NCBI GenBank assembly: GCA_947303395.1
Contig: CAMYYD010000001.1
Coordinates: 220,456 to 284,455, forward strand
Direction of reading: 5' to 3'
From: an uncultured Bacteroidales bacterium
Lineage (GTDB): Bacteria; Bacteroidota; Bacteroidia; Bacteroidales; F082
DNA length: 64,000 bases
Under the pieces are notes generated by a model. It was given only the letters and a program-made list of their open reading frames with translations. It had not been told where the DNA came from and did no database searches. Within the stretch, counting starts at the first letter, position 1. Each line of letters begins with the position of its first letter. A program made the position numbers and the translations under genes. Positions 9,501 through 18,999 of the stretch are shown here, piece by piece.

Positions 9501-9907
9501 GTGTGGAGAAAAACAACTGGTCGGGAGAAGTTTCTTGGGCGCAGGCTTCTTATGCCTTGACACCTGGTTCTCACGAGCTTAGATGGGAATATTCAAAAGA
9601 CGTTTCTGTGTCGAGCGGCTCTGACTGCGCTTGGATCGACAACGTGGTGTTCCCTCCAACAACAATTATCACTGATGTTGAAACCGTCGTTGAACACAAA
9701 GTGACCGTTTATCCTAACCCGATGAACGATGTTTTGAACATCCAACTCGGTGACAATCAATCTGATGTGGTGATTTACAATAGCCTCGGACAGGTTGTAA
9801 GACGTTATGACAACGTTTCAGGCGACATGCAAATCAACGTTGAAGACCTCAACGCAGGAATGTATTTCATTAAGATTTGTGATGAGGTAATCAAGGTTGT
9901 TAAATAA
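6533..9907 (+). CDS. Gingipain-like C25 family cysteine peptidase with T9SS type A sorting domain
   Basis: Signal peptide; DVLIITGSEF, MVVLGGDVNIVPYRG, catalytic region YVHHDGHANSGYV and FFHSQGCDCGAFD; C-terminus KVTVYPNPMNDVLNI...GMYFIKICDEVIKVVK. Confidence 0.9.
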   Translation: MKKITFFVLLSIMSMITFAQTVEMTYHFDNPKVTELRGYQQINFAGCLQTAVAGNPSLPYQMVSLVLPQGAEAESIEVELSDFQEIEDSMSLFPYQPSRTMSDKGQKELVINDVVYASKSVYPAENHGVVTTQYKNGYGFAFASFTPVQYIPSEGKVMYAKTANVRVNTKASKYDHSNMLWDTQEIKNTVKRLAQNPEMVENYQTKGREVTNYDVLIITGSEFVSGYAEYCEYYNSIGMRNQIVTTDEIYTTMSGIDNQDKIRNYIIQEYQNNGIVMVVLGGDVNIVPYRGFFCQVQSSSLYESNDIPADLYYSGLDGTWNDNNDGHWGEPGEDDLMPEIGVSRMSFKTATELQNMIHKTLSYQQNPVMGEFHKVILAGEHLYDNPNTNGSDYLELLIGTHDDNGYTTVGYPTTYDFTKLYEELGTWSGSALKQAINAGTSYVHHDGHANSGYVAGWYGVSNSDFSGANGVDHNYTFFHSQGCDCGAFDENCILEKMVTIENFAVAVIGNSRYGWFNEGQTEGPGAHLEREMTDAQWGDRIGWLSVAHADGKCMTAPWVTAPGQFEEGALRWNFYDMNVLGDGVVNVWLDEPMTAVVDAPAQVVIGTQSIDVNVTDENGNGLMHYRCLVYMDGEVIAMGFTDENGVAEIEFEGGLQSVGTMIMKVSGVNSYPQDVEMMAVPSDTPYVVYESYTLNGGEQIEYNGNYSFNMVVKNVGSVNANNVTATISCDNENVTISQPTATVGNVNGSQSVTLENAFAFTVSNNVPNNTNVRFNITCTDGTDTWESHFNARIYAPEFVLVSAVLETSTGGALNPGDSGTVHFTLANNGGAAVPSAVFRIYNSHGDISINTTEWTYGEIAAGQEFTADMEFTLSYSVEVGTMYQLFYAAIYGNYSTTDSYYISVGQSMDGFETGDFSAFNWHSASPIYAWEVTTQNPYEGMYCAKSSAINDGETSALYITVELGTDGEVSFYYKVSSESNYDKLHFKIDGVEKNNWSGEVSWAQASYALTPGSHELRWEYSKDVSVSSGSDCAWIDNVVFPPTTIITDVETVVEHKVTVYPNPMNDVLNIQLGDNQSDVVIYNSLGQVVRRYDNVSGDMQINVEDLNAGMYFIKICDEVIKVVK

Positions 9908-9930
9908 TAAACAACGATAACGAAAACATT

Positions 9931-9958
9931 GTAGGGGCGAATCATCATTCGCCCCTTA
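9931..9958. terminator. GTAGGGGCGAATCATCATTCGCCCCTTA palindrome, candidate bidirectional terminator between convergent genes
   Basis: Inverted repeat AGGGGCGAAT...ATTCGCCCCT between the C25 gene and pssA. Confidence 0.6.
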
Positions 9959-9960
9959 TT

Positions 9961-10668
9961 TTATTTATAACAAATAACCGACAACAAAATATAAAACAAG
10001 AAAACAAACGGCAACGCCACCGATTTCAAAACGATTACCGCGACGATGGCGAAAATCACCACGAAGTAGCGCAAAATGTTTTCTCTAAATTTCAGGTTTT
10101 TAATCTTAAATGAGAAAAACGGCACTTCGCTGATCATCAGCCAGCTGAAAATGGCAACTGTTGCCAGTAAAAAATAAGGATTTACGACAAAATTGTAGAG
10201 CGCGCTGTCGTGACCGATATTGAAAAGCATGAACGGCAGTGAAGCGATGAAAAGTCCGACCGCCGGTACGGGAAGTCCGATGAATGATGTCGTTTGACGC
10301 GTGTCGAGGTTGAATTTCGCGAGACGAACGGCTGCGAATGCCGCCAAAATGAAAGCCAACAACGGGAAGACGTTGAAGTTGTGGATCCACCAGCCAATGC
10401 CTGTTTCCCCGAGAAACCACGCCAAGATGAACGACGGCGCCACTCCGAATGAAACGACATCCGACAATGAGTCGAGTTCGCCGCCGATTGGCGATTTTGC
10501 GTTAAGCAGTCGGGCCGCGAAGCCGTCAAGAAAATCGAAGACAGCAGCGACAAAAATCATTACGGAAGCCCACAAGATATGATTATTGCATGTGAAAAGT
10601 ATTGACACACAGCCGCTTAACAGATTAAGGCATGTGATGGTGTTCGGAATGTGCTTGACTATTTTCAT
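9961..10668 (-). CDS. pssA: CDP-diacylglycerol--serine O-phosphatidyltransferase
   Basis: CDP-alcohol phosphatidyltransferase motif FDFLDGFAARLLNAKSPIGGELDSLSDVVSFGVAPS. Confidence 0.92.
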   Translation of the reverse strand: MKIVKHIPNTITCLNLLSGCVSILFTCNNHILWASVMIFVAAVFDFLDGFAARLLNAKSPIGGELDSLSDVVSFGVAPSFILAWFLGETGIGWWIHNFNVFPLLAFILAAFAAVRLAKFNLDTRQTTSFIGLPVPAVGLFIASLPFMLFNIGHDSALYNFVVNPYFLLATVAIFSWLMISEVPFFSFKIKNLKFRENILRYFVVIFAIVAVIVLKSVALPFVFLFYILLSVICYK

Positions 10669-10698
10669 AACTCAAATTTTTGCAAAAATAATATTTTT

Positions 10699-11613
10699 TT
10701 ATTTCTTACGATAAGAATTCGGCGTGTAACCAGTGTGTTCCTTGAAATATTTATAGAAAAATGGATGGCTCGGGAAGTTGAGCTGGTCGGATATCTCCTT
10801 GATACTCAGGTCGGTATGACGCAAGAGATGCTGCGCTTCGAGAATCACATATTTATTAATAACATCAGGCGCCGAAAAACCGCTTACACTTTTTACAATT
10901 TGTGACAGATATTTCGATGAGATGCACAGCTTGTCGGCGTAAAATCCCACCGAACGTTCCTTGTTGTGATATTTTCCAACCAAATCGATGAACGACTCGA
11001 ACAACCTTTTTTGACGCGACGACATCTGATTTTCATCGTTTTCCTCAGCAGCCTTAAGTCGTTTCATGAGCATTCCGCCGATAAGATAAAACACTGACGT
11101 GAGCAGATAACCGATGCTGTCGTTGCGATATTCGGAGTCTGTATTTATCACATTATCAATGAGTTTGAAATATTGCATTGATAGTTCAACCTCTTCAGGA
11201 ACCATCTCCATGATTGGGCTTTTCAGCATGTTTATGGCATTGACAAAGATTTTGTCCAAGTCGGAGCTGAGCGTGTTCATGTATTGCGGCGACACGGCCA
11301 CTATCGTCAGCTCAACAACGTCGTCGTTGTGGTCGGCAGGCTCAAGCTGTATTATATTATTAGGTGTGTTTACGGCCAGCATTCCGTCGTGAATCTCATA
11401 TTCCGTAAGGTTGATGGTGCATTTGAAATGGCCTTTCCGGCAATACGCCGCCACGAAGCCGTCGATACGACTAGGAAACTTAAGTAATTTTAAATCAACG
11501 TCGTTTGTCTGCCTTGCAAGAATAAAATCATCCCCAATGCTGACAATATCGTCCTTTAGAAACAGCTCTTTCACTTTCGAAAGAGTGAACTTGTTGTACA
11601 TTTTATTATCCAT
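10699..11613 (-). CDS. AraC family transcriptional regulator
   Basis: C-terminal AraC HTH: YADKLCISSKYLSQIVKSVSGFSAPDVINKYVILEAQHLLRHTDLSIKEISDQLNFPSHPFFYKYFKEHTGYTPNSYRK. Confidence 0.92.
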   Translation of the reverse strand: MDNKMYNKFTLSKVKELFLKDDIVSIGDDFILARQTNDVDLKLLKFPSRIDGFVAAYCRKGHFKCTINLTEYEIHDGMLAVNTPNNIIQLEPADHNDDVVELTIVAVSPQYMNTLSSDLDKIFVNAINMLKSPIMEMVPEEVELSMQYFKLIDNVINTDSEYRNDSIGYLLTSVFYLIGGMLMKRLKAAEENDENQMSSRQKRLFESFIDLVGKYHNKERSVGFYADKLCISSKYLSQIVKSVSGFSAPDVINKYVILEAQHLLRHTDLSIKEISDQLNFPSHPFFYKYFKEHTGYTPNSYRKK

Positions 11614-11682
11614 TTGGAAATAATTTTCGACAAATTTATACTATTTTATTCATATGTTGTAAATATTTTTTCAAAAATTCGA

Positions 11683-11714
11683 CCTTTAGATAGTTTTTAG
11701 TCCCTTTTAGATAC
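11683..11714. promoter_or_regulatory. Candidate AraC-family operator: direct repeat CTTTAGATA-N12-TTTTAGATA (21-bp period)
   Basis: cctttagatagtttttagtcccttttagatacc in the divergent intergenic region between the AraC regulator and the efflux operon. Confidence 0.45.
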
Positions 11715-11784
11715 CTTTGGTTTGAAAAAAGTGTTGTTATTTTGCAAAGTGAAAATTGAAATGGGATATAAAATTATAAAAACA

Positions 11785-13299
11785 ATGAAAAGTGTAACAA
11801 TTAAAAGAACTTTAGCGATTCTTGCCTTGATTCTGCTGGCGGCCTCTCCAGTGTGGGCGCAGCGTGTCGTGACGTTGCAGCAATGCCGCGACATGGCTCT
11901 TGAGAACAACAACAATCTCAAGATTTCGCAGGAGAAGGTCAACATGGCGAATTACGACAAGAAAATCGCAAGGGCAAACTACTTCCCGACGATTTCGGCT
12001 CAAGGAACGTACATGCACAACGAGAAACAGCTGCAGCTGCTGAGCGACGACAAGCTCAACACCATCAGCACTGTGGGCACAACGCTGCAAGGCGACGTGA
12101 ACGGTTTCATCGACCCGATTATCAGCAACTTGATGCAGAACCCGCTGATGTATCAGCTAATCATGAACAACCCTGAGTTGCAGGCACTCATTCAGGATTT
12201 GCATCATATCGGGGCTTTCGAGACGCTTGACGCGATAGGCGAGGAGGTTGCGAAGAACTTCACTCTCGACACACGTAACGTTTACGCCGGAATGATAACT
12301 GTGATGGAACCTGTTTATGCTGGCGGTAAGATACGCGCTTACAACAAAATGGCACAATATGCCCAGGACCTCGCACAGATGCAGCTCACCACCGAACAGC
12401 AGGAAATAATCGTAGCGACCGACAAAGCCTACTGGCAGATCGTGTCGTTGGCCAACAAACAGAAACTCACCGAGAACTATGTTGAGCTGCTCCGCACCAT
12501 GTCCGACAACGTTGAGAAACTTGTTAACGAAGGCATGGCAACCAATGCCGACAAGCTTTCAATCAGAGTGAAACTCAACGATGCCGAGTTGACATTGGTC
12601 AGGGTGCAGAACGGCGTGGCACTTTCGAAAATGCTTCTCTGCCAGAGCTGCGGACTTCCACTCGACACCGATATCATTCTCGAAGACGAGAATCTTGAAG
12701 ATGTGGCGGTTCCGGCTTACAATCCTGAGTATACCGAGGATGACATTATGAATAATCGTCCTGAGTTGCAGAGTCTCCAGCTTGCCACGAAGATTTACGA
12801 CAAGAAAGTGAACATCGCGCGTTCGGAGTTCCTTCCGACAGTGGCGGTTTTCGGTAACTATGTCGTGACAAACCCTTCGGCATTCAACGGATTTGAAACC
12901 GAGTTTAGAGGTTTTTACAACTTCGGTGTGGTCGCTAAGGTGCCGCTGTTCCATTTTGGCGAAGGCTACAACAAAATACGCAAGGCGAAATCCGAGGCGA
13001 TGATAACTCAGCTGAAACTCGAAGACACCAAGGAACTCGTGATGCTTCAGGTGAATCAGTATGAGAAACAGATTAAAGAGGCTGAGTCACGACTTCAGAT
13101 GACCACCGACAAGATGTCGGATGCCGAGGAAAACCTGCGCATGGCGACGGTTGGTTTCAACGAGGGCATGATTCCGTCATCGACACTCGAGGCTGCGCAG
13201 ACAGCTTGGATGCAGGCACATTCAGAATATATCGACGCCAAAATCGACGTCATCATGGCTAACACATATCTTAAAAAAGCAGTTGGAAATTTAAAATAA
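11785..13299 (+). CDS. TolC family outer membrane efflux protein
   Basis: MKSVTIKRTLAILALILLAASPVWAQRVVTLQQCRDMALENNNNLKISQEKV...; OEP family architecture. Confidence 0.9.
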   Translation: MKSVTIKRTLAILALILLAASPVWAQRVVTLQQCRDMALENNNNLKISQEKVNMANYDKKIARANYFPTISAQGTYMHNEKQLQLLSDDKLNTISTVGTTLQGDVNGFIDPIISNLMQNPLMYQLIMNNPELQALIQDLHHIGAFETLDAIGEEVAKNFTLDTRNVYAGMITVMEPVYAGGKIRAYNKMAQYAQDLAQMQLTTEQQEIIVATDKAYWQIVSLANKQKLTENYVELLRTMSDNVEKLVNEGMATNADKLSIRVKLNDAELTLVRVQNGVALSKMLLCQSCGLPLDTDIILEDENLEDVAVPAYNPEYTEDDIMNNRPELQSLQLATKIYDKKVNIARSEFLPTVAVFGNYVVTNPSAFNGFETEFRGFYNFGVVAKVPLFHFGEGYNKIRKAKSEAMITQLKLEDTKELVMLQVNQYEKQIKEAESRLQMTTDKMSDAEENLRMATVGFNEGMIPSSTLEAAQTAWMQAHSEYIDAKIDVIMANTYLKKAVGNLK

Positions 13300-13305
13300 A
13301 GAATT

Positions 13306-14310
13306 ATGGCAACAGAAAGAACACAAAGAATAAACACTTTCATCGCATTGGCGGTGTTGGGTATTGTTATAGCAACCGTATGTGTCATCGGCTCAATCAC
13401 TTACGGTAAGACAAACGAGATTATGCAGGGTCAGATGGAGGTCTCGGAATACCGAGTCTCGAGTAAGATTCCTGGCAGAATCATGGAATTCAGAGTCAAG
13501 GAAGGCGACAAGGTGAAGGCTGGCGACACGTTGGCAATCATCGAGGCACCTGAGGTGATGGCAAAGAAGGCTCAGGCCGAGGCAGTGAAGACCGCCGCTG
13601 TTGCCTTGAACGACAAAGCAGAGGCTGGCGCTCGTGAGGAGCAGATTCAGGGCGCTTACGAGCTGTGGCAGAAAGCCATCGTCAACCGCGACATCTGGGA
13701 AAAATCATTTAAGAGAGTATCGAACCTTTATAAAGAAGGTGTCGTGAGCGAGCAGAAATACGACGAGACCAAGGCACAATATGACGCTGCTGTCGCCACC
13801 GAAAAAGCCGCGAAATCGCAGTATAATATGGCTGTGAAGGGCGCTCAGAAGGAAGACAAGGAGATGGCAGCCGCCAAGGTCGAACAGGCTAAAGGCGTCG
13901 TCGAGGAAGTCGATTCGTACATCCACGAGACCATTTTGCTTGCCTATGCTGACGGCGAGGTGACAGACATCTTCCCGCATATCGGCGAGCTTGTCGGAAC
14001 TGGAGCTCCAATCATGAACATCGCTATGATGGACGACATGTGGGCGACATTCAACGTTCGTGAGGATCATCTCAAGAAACTGCCTCTCGGAAGCCGTTTC
14101 ACAGCTGAGTTTCCTGCTCTCGGTGCATCAGTCATCATGGAAGTCAACTACATGAAAGACCGTGGCGACTATGCTGCTTGGAAAGCAACGAAACAGACAG
14201 GTCAATACGACCTCAAGACTTTTGAAGTGCGTGCCGTGCCTGTCACAAAAGTGGAAGGCTTGAGACCAGGTATGACTGTGATTTACAGAGTAGGTGAGGA
14301 GCACAAATGA
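13306..14310 (+). CDS. HlyD family secretion/efflux periplasmic adaptor subunit
   Basis: Single TM plus biotinyl-lipoyl-like EYRVSSKIPGRIMEFRVKEGDKVKAGDTLAIIEAPE; follows tolC. Confidence 0.9.
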   Translation: MATERTQRINTFIALAVLGIVIATVCVIGSITYGKTNEIMQGQMEVSEYRVSSKIPGRIMEFRVKEGDKVKAGDTLAIIEAPEVMAKKAQAEAVKTAAVALNDKAEAGAREEQIQGAYELWQKAIVNRDIWEKSFKRVSNLYKEGVVSEQKYDETKAQYDAAVATEKAAKSQYNMAVKGAQKEDKEMAAAKVEQAKGVVEEVDSYIHETILLAYADGEVTDIFPHIGELVGTGAPIMNIAMMDDMWATFNVREDHLKKLPLGSRFTAEFPALGASVIMEVNYMKDRGDYAAWKATKQTGQYDLKTFEVRAVPVTKVEGLRPGMTVIYRVGEEHK

Positions 14311-15476
14311 AAGCATTAAAACAAGTTTTGGCTATCGCGAAACGTGAGCAGAAGAGGATGCTCCAGCGTGGTATCTATACGTTTTGTATGGTGCTCGCGC
14401 CTATCATGGCATTCCTTTTCTTCACCACGCTGATGGGCGAGGGACTTCCGTCGGAGCTGCCTGCGGGCGTCGTCGACGAGGACAACACCGCCACCACGCG
14501 TGAGGTGATACGTAACCTCGACTCGTTCCAGCAGACGAACATCATCGAGCATTACGCCGATGTCGCCGAGGCGCGAAAAGCCATGCAACAAGGAAAGATT
14601 TACGCTTTCTATTATATCCCGAAAGGCACGACGCAGCTCGCCATCTCAGGCAAGCAGCCGACGGTGTCGTTCTACACCGCCGCCTCGTACCTCATTCCAG
14701 GCTCACTGGCATACCGCGACATGAAAATGATGTCGGAGTATGCCTCTGGAGCCGTCGGACGGGCTACGTTGTATGCAAAAGGATACACCGAAGACCAGGC
14801 CATGGCGGTGCTGCAGCCTATCAAGATGGAGATGCACGCCGTCAACAACCCGAGTCTGAACTACTCGGTTTATCTGTGCAACACATTGCTTCCGGGAATC
14901 ATCATGCTGCTGATAATGCAGGTTTCAATCTACTCGATCTACGTCGAGTTGAAGGAAGAGACCTCCAAAGAATGGCTCGCGATGGCGGACAACGACATCG
15001 TTAAAGCCTTGGCTGGCAAGCTGTTGCCGCAGATTGTGACATGGTCGCTGATGGGCTTGTTCTGTCTGTTCCTGCTTTATGGCGTGTGGAAGTTCCCATT
15101 GAACAGCGGAATCTGGCCGATGATACTGAACATGTTTCTTCTCATCAACGCCTCGCTGGCGCTCGGCGTCTTCTTCTGCGGTCTCGTGCCGTCGTTGCGT
15201 TGGGCTCTGAGTCTGGCGACGTTATGGGGCGTGCTCTCGTTCCCAATCTCCGGCTTCTCGTTCCCGATGATGGCGTTTCCCGACACTCTGAAAGGCCTGT
15301 CGTGGCTGTTCCCGTTGCGTCATTACTTCCTGATTTATGTGGATCAGGCGTTGAACGGACTGCCACTGTATTATTCGTGGCTCAATATAGCTATCCAGAT
15401 AGGATTTTTGGCATTGCCGATTTTGGTGATATGGCGTTTGCAGAAATTCCTGCTTGAATATCATTACACTCACTAA
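14307..15476 (+). CDS. ABC-2 type transporter permease (YhhJ/YbhR-like)
   Basis: LPAGVVDEDNTATTREVIRNLDSFQQTNI; LLPGIIMLLIMQVSIYSIYVELKEETSKEWLAMA; 4-bp overlap with the HlyD gene. Confidence 0.88.
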   Translation: MKALKQVLAIAKREQKRMLQRGIYTFCMVLAPIMAFLFFTTLMGEGLPSELPAGVVDEDNTATTREVIRNLDSFQQTNIIEHYADVAEARKAMQQGKIYAFYYIPKGTTQLAISGKQPTVSFYTAASYLIPGSLAYRDMKMMSEYASGAVGRATLYAKGYTEDQAMAVLQPIKMEMHAVNNPSLNYSVYLCNTLLPGIIMLLIMQVSIYSIYVELKEETSKEWLAMADNDIVKALAGKLLPQIVTWSLMGLFCLFLLYGVWKFPLNSGIWPMILNMFLLINASLALGVFFCGLVPSLRWALSLATLWGVLSFPISGFSFPMMAFPDTLKGLSWLFPLRHYFLIYVDQALNGLPLYYSWLNIAIQIGFLALPILVIWRLQKFLLEYHYTH

Positions 15477-15486
15477 TTTGAAGATT

Positions 15487-16653
15487 ATGAAATGGTTAAG
15501 AAATACTATTGAAGTCTGGGCGTATGAGATGAAATGCGCGTTGCTCGACGAGGGCGTGATAGTCTTCTTTGTCATCGTGCCACTGCTCTACCCGCTTCTT
15601 TATGCATATTTGTATAGTCACGAGAGTGTGCGCGAGGTGCCGACAGTGGTTGTCGACAACAGCCATTCGCAGCTGAGCCGTGAGTTTACACGTCGTGTCG
15701 ACGCTTCCGCCGATGTGCAGATCATCTCGCATTGCCAGGATATGGAAGAGGCTCAGCAGATGATTCATCGTCGCGACGCTTACTGCTTGATTTACATACC
15801 GAAAGACTTCGCCAAAGATGTGGCGGAACACCGTCAGACAACGGTGGAATTGTACTCCGACATGAGCGGACTGCTTTATTACAAAGCCGTTTTGAGCAGT
15901 TGCACCGAGGTCTCCCTCGACATGAACAAGGAGCTTAAGGCGCAGATGATTCCTGGCGCGACCGAGGAGCAGATTTCGGTGTTCCAGTACCCGATTGAGT
16001 ACAAATACGTCCCGATGTTCAACACACAGAGCGGTTTCGCCACGTTTATCATCCCTGCAGTTTTGATGATGATCATTCAGCAGACAATGGTTTTGGGGGT
16101 TGGCATGATGGCTGGCGAGGAACGTGAGAAGGTGCGCAAGGGCATCGCCGAGCCGCACATCATCGGGAAGAACCCTGTCGAGGTTTTGATGGGAAAATCG
16201 ACGGTCATCTTCACAATTTACGTGATTATCGCGGTTTATCTGGCATGCATCGTGCCTGTGCTGTTCAACCTTGTACACATCTGGCGTTGGCAGACTTTGC
16301 TGGCGTTTATGGTGCCATACATCGCGGCGTGCACCTTCTTCAGCATCTCGATTTCGTCAATAGCACACGACAGGGAGTCGTTTATCATAATGTTCGTGTT
16401 CATCTCCATCCCGTTGCTGTTTGCGAGCGGCATCTCGTGGCCTGCCAGCAATATCCCGATCTTCTGGAAAGGCTTCTCGTGGCTGTTCCCTTCGACATTC
16501 GGAATCAACGGCTTCGTGAGAATCACTGAGATGGGGGCTACATTGGAAGATGTTCAGCATGAGCTCAACGCACTGTGGATTCAAACAATTGCGTATCTTG
16601 GAATCTCTTATTTGGTTTATAAGAGAACTTATGGAAAACAATTGTGGGCGTAA
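15487..16653 (+). CDS. ABC-2 type transporter permease, second subunit
   Basis: EVPTVVVDNSHSQLSREFTRRVDASADVQI...; TM-rich C-terminal half. Start at MKWLRN. Confidence 0.88.
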   Translation: MKWLRNTIEVWAYEMKCALLDEGVIVFFVIVPLLYPLLYAYLYSHESVREVPTVVVDNSHSQLSREFTRRVDASADVQIISHCQDMEEAQQMIHRRDAYCLIYIPKDFAKDVAEHRQTTVELYSDMSGLLYYKAVLSSCTEVSLDMNKELKAQMIPGATEEQISVFQYPIEYKYVPMFNTQSGFATFIIPAVLMMIIQQTMVLGVGMMAGEEREKVRKGIAEPHIIGKNPVEVLMGKSTVIFTIYVIIAVYLACIVPVLFNLVHIWRWQTLLAFMVPYIAACTFFSISISSIAHDRESFIIMFVFISIPLLFASGISWPASNIPIFWKGFSWLFPSTFGINGFVRITEMGATLEDVQHELNALWIQTIAYLGISYLVYKRTYGKQLWA

Positions 16654-16665
16654 TTAAAAATTTCG

Positions 16666-16673
16666 TATTTTTG
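16666..16673 (+). promoter_or_regulatory. Bacteroidetes -7 element TATTTTTG upstream of the MMPL/RND gene
   Basis: TAnnTTTG match 22 nt upstream of ATG 16696. Confidence 0.5.
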
Positions 16674-16695
16674 CAATTTATATCGATTGCAAATT

Positions 16696-18999
16696 ATGTG
16701 GGATAAAATTGCCAATTACATATTAAAACGTCGTGTTTTAAATCTTATAATCGTCTCTATCTTGTTGATATTCTTGGGATTGAAGGCGTTTAACGTGAAG
16801 ATGGGGCATAACGTAGCCAGCACTCTTCCGGATTCTGATACCACGATGATTGAATATCGGCAATTCCTTGAAAAATATGGGCAAGACGGTCGCAGCATCT
16901 TCGTTGGAATGTATGATGAAGACCTTTTCACGCTCGAGCATTTTCAGGATTATTACGACCTCAATTCGAAGATTCGTGAGATTGAAGGTGTTGTCGAATG
17001 TCTCTCAGTTACAAGGGTTTACAATCTTGTAAAAAACGATAGCGTCAAGAAATTCGAGCTGACGCAGGTGGTGAAAACACGTCCTGAGACGCAGGCTGAG
17101 GTGGATGCTATCAGAGATGAGATCATGAGCCTCGCGATGTACGACAGACTGCTTTTCAACTCCGAAAAACACTCGGCGATGATGCTCATTTCCCTTGAGG
17201 ATGAATATGTTAACTCGAAGAAACGTGTCGAGCTGGTAAAATCGCTGAGGTCTCTCTTGGATGATTTCGGCAAGGCTCACAACATCGAGATGCGAATCTC
17301 AGGAATGCCTTACATCCGTGAGATCACCACGCAGAAGATGGTTAAGGAAATCGTCGGGTTCACGGTGTTGTCGATTTTTGTGGCGGGATTTATTCTTTTC
17401 CTGTTCTTCCGCTCCTGGCGACCGCTCGTCTCTGTCGTCGCAATCGTCTTAGTATCAGTGATTTACATGTTCGGAATCATGGTGCTGCTCGATTTCGACG
17501 TGACTATTCTCACCGGCGTTCTTCCTCCGTTGTTGATTATCATCGGCGTGGAAAACTCCATTTTCATGCTGAACAAATACCATCGCGAATATGACGCTTG
17601 TCACGATAAGATGCAGGCTCTGAAAAACATGATTGTGCGCATCGGACCGGCTAATTTCCTGACAAACACCACCACAGCGGTCAGTTTCGCCTCGTTCATC
17701 ATCACGAGAAACGTTCTGCTGGTGCCATTCGGAATCCTCGCAAGTATCTGTATCATGCTGACTTACGTGCTGACGATGGTTCTTATCCCGACATTTTTCA
17801 GTTATCAGAAAAACCCGGAAGGGAAGAGCGTCAACTACATGAACGGCAAGCGCATAAGCTATATCATGGAGAAGGTTTCGGCCTTCGTTTTAAGCAAGAA
17901 ACGCGTGATTTATGCGGTTTTGGCTGTTCTGTTGGTCTTATGTTTTGTGGGCGCCATGAGGATGACGACATCCGGCCGAGTGGTTGATGACATCGCCAAG
18001 AACGACAAACTATACAAAGACATCATGTTTTTCGAGGAAAACGTGGGCGGAGTGATGCCTTTTGAGATTTCCATCGACACCCGCAAACCTAAAGGCGTGA
18101 TGAATGCCTCGTTTATTCGCAAAGTTCAGCAATTACAGGACACTCTGGCACTTTATCCTGAATTCAGCGAGCCGCTGAGCATCGCCGAGGTGGTGAAATT
18201 TGCTCGCCAGGGATTCTTCAACGGCGACCGTAGCCAGTATAAGGTTCCGAGCAACAACGAGTTCGGTTTCATCATGAAATACATGCCAGAGACCAAGGGC
18301 GGCGAGCTGCCGAAAATCTTGACTCAATACATTGACAATCAGATGCAAAGCACTCGTATTTCAGTTCAGATGGCCAATGTGACTACACCTGAAATCGATG
18401 CCATCAGCAAGTCGCTGCGCCCGAAAATCGACCGGATTTTCCCGAAAGAGAAATACGATGTGGTGATGACAGGCAGCGCCATGGTGACACTGCAAGGCAC
18501 CAACTACCTCATCGTCAACCTGGCACATTCGTTGTTCCTTGCTTTCATCGTGATCGCGCTGTTGATGGCAATCACTTTTCATAAATTTAAAATGGTCGTT
18601 ATCTCGTTGATACCCAATCTGATACCACTTTTATTCACCGCTGGCGTGATGGGCTTCTGCGGCATCCCGCTGAAGATGTCGACCATCTTGGTGTTCAGCA
18701 TCGCACTCGGAATCAGCGTCGACAACACAATTCATTATCTGGCGAGATACCGCCTGCAGATGCGCTACAACAACAACGACATCCGCAAATCGGTGATGGC
18801 GGCGATTCTCGAGACCGGACCGAGCATGATTTACTCGGCCAGCGTTCTCATCTGCGGCTTCCTCATCTTCGCCTTCTCATCGTTCGGCGGCACGAAGATT
18901 GTAGGATTCTTGGTCCCGTTTACATTGCTTATTGCGTTGATAACCAATATTTTAGTGTTGCCAGCCTTGGTTTTGACCTTTAATAGAAAAAAGATATGA
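16696..18999 (+). CDS. MMPL/RND superfamily transporter (predicted exporter)
   Basis: Repeated RND/SSD-like TM blocks: FTVLSIFVAGFILFLFFRSWRPLVSVV...LPPLLIIIGVENSIFMLNKYHRE and ILVFSIALGISVDNTIHYLARY. Confidence 0.88.
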   Translation: MWDKIANYILKRRVLNLIIVSILLIFLGLKAFNVKMGHNVASTLPDSDTTMIEYRQFLEKYGQDGRSIFVGMYDEDLFTLEHFQDYYDLNSKIREIEGVVECLSVTRVYNLVKNDSVKKFELTQVVKTRPETQAEVDAIRDEIMSLAMYDRLLFNSEKHSAMMLISLEDEYVNSKKRVELVKSLRSLLDDFGKAHNIEMRISGMPYIREITTQKMVKEIVGFTVLSIFVAGFILFLFFRSWRPLVSVVAIVLVSVIYMFGIMVLLDFDVTILTGVLPPLLIIIGVENSIFMLNKYHREYDACHDKMQALKNMIVRIGPANFLTNTTTAVSFASFIITRNVLLVPFGILASICIMLTYVLTMVLIPTFFSYQKNPEGKSVNYMNGKRISYIMEKVSAFVLSKKRVIYAVLAVLLVLCFVGAMRMTTSGRVVDDIAKNDKLYKDIMFFEENVGGVMPFEISIDTRKPKGVMNASFIRKVQQLQDTLALYPEFSEPLSIAEVVKFARQGFFNGDRSQYKVPSNNEFGFIMKYMPETKGGELPKILTQYIDNQMQSTRISVQMANVTTPEIDAISKSLRPKIDRIFPKEKYDVVMTGSAMVTLQGTNYLIVNLAHSLFLAFIVIALLMAITFHKFKMVVISLIPNLIPLLFTAGVMGFCGIPLKMSTILVFSIALGISVDNTIHYLARYRLQMRYNNNDIRKSVMAAILETGPSMIYSASVLICGFLIFAFSSFGGTKIVGFLVPFTLLIALITNILVLPALVLTFNRKKI

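Noticed and set aside
15496-16278. 260-aa minus-strand ORF
   Set aside because: Antisense to the second ABC-2 permease; no recognisable domain.
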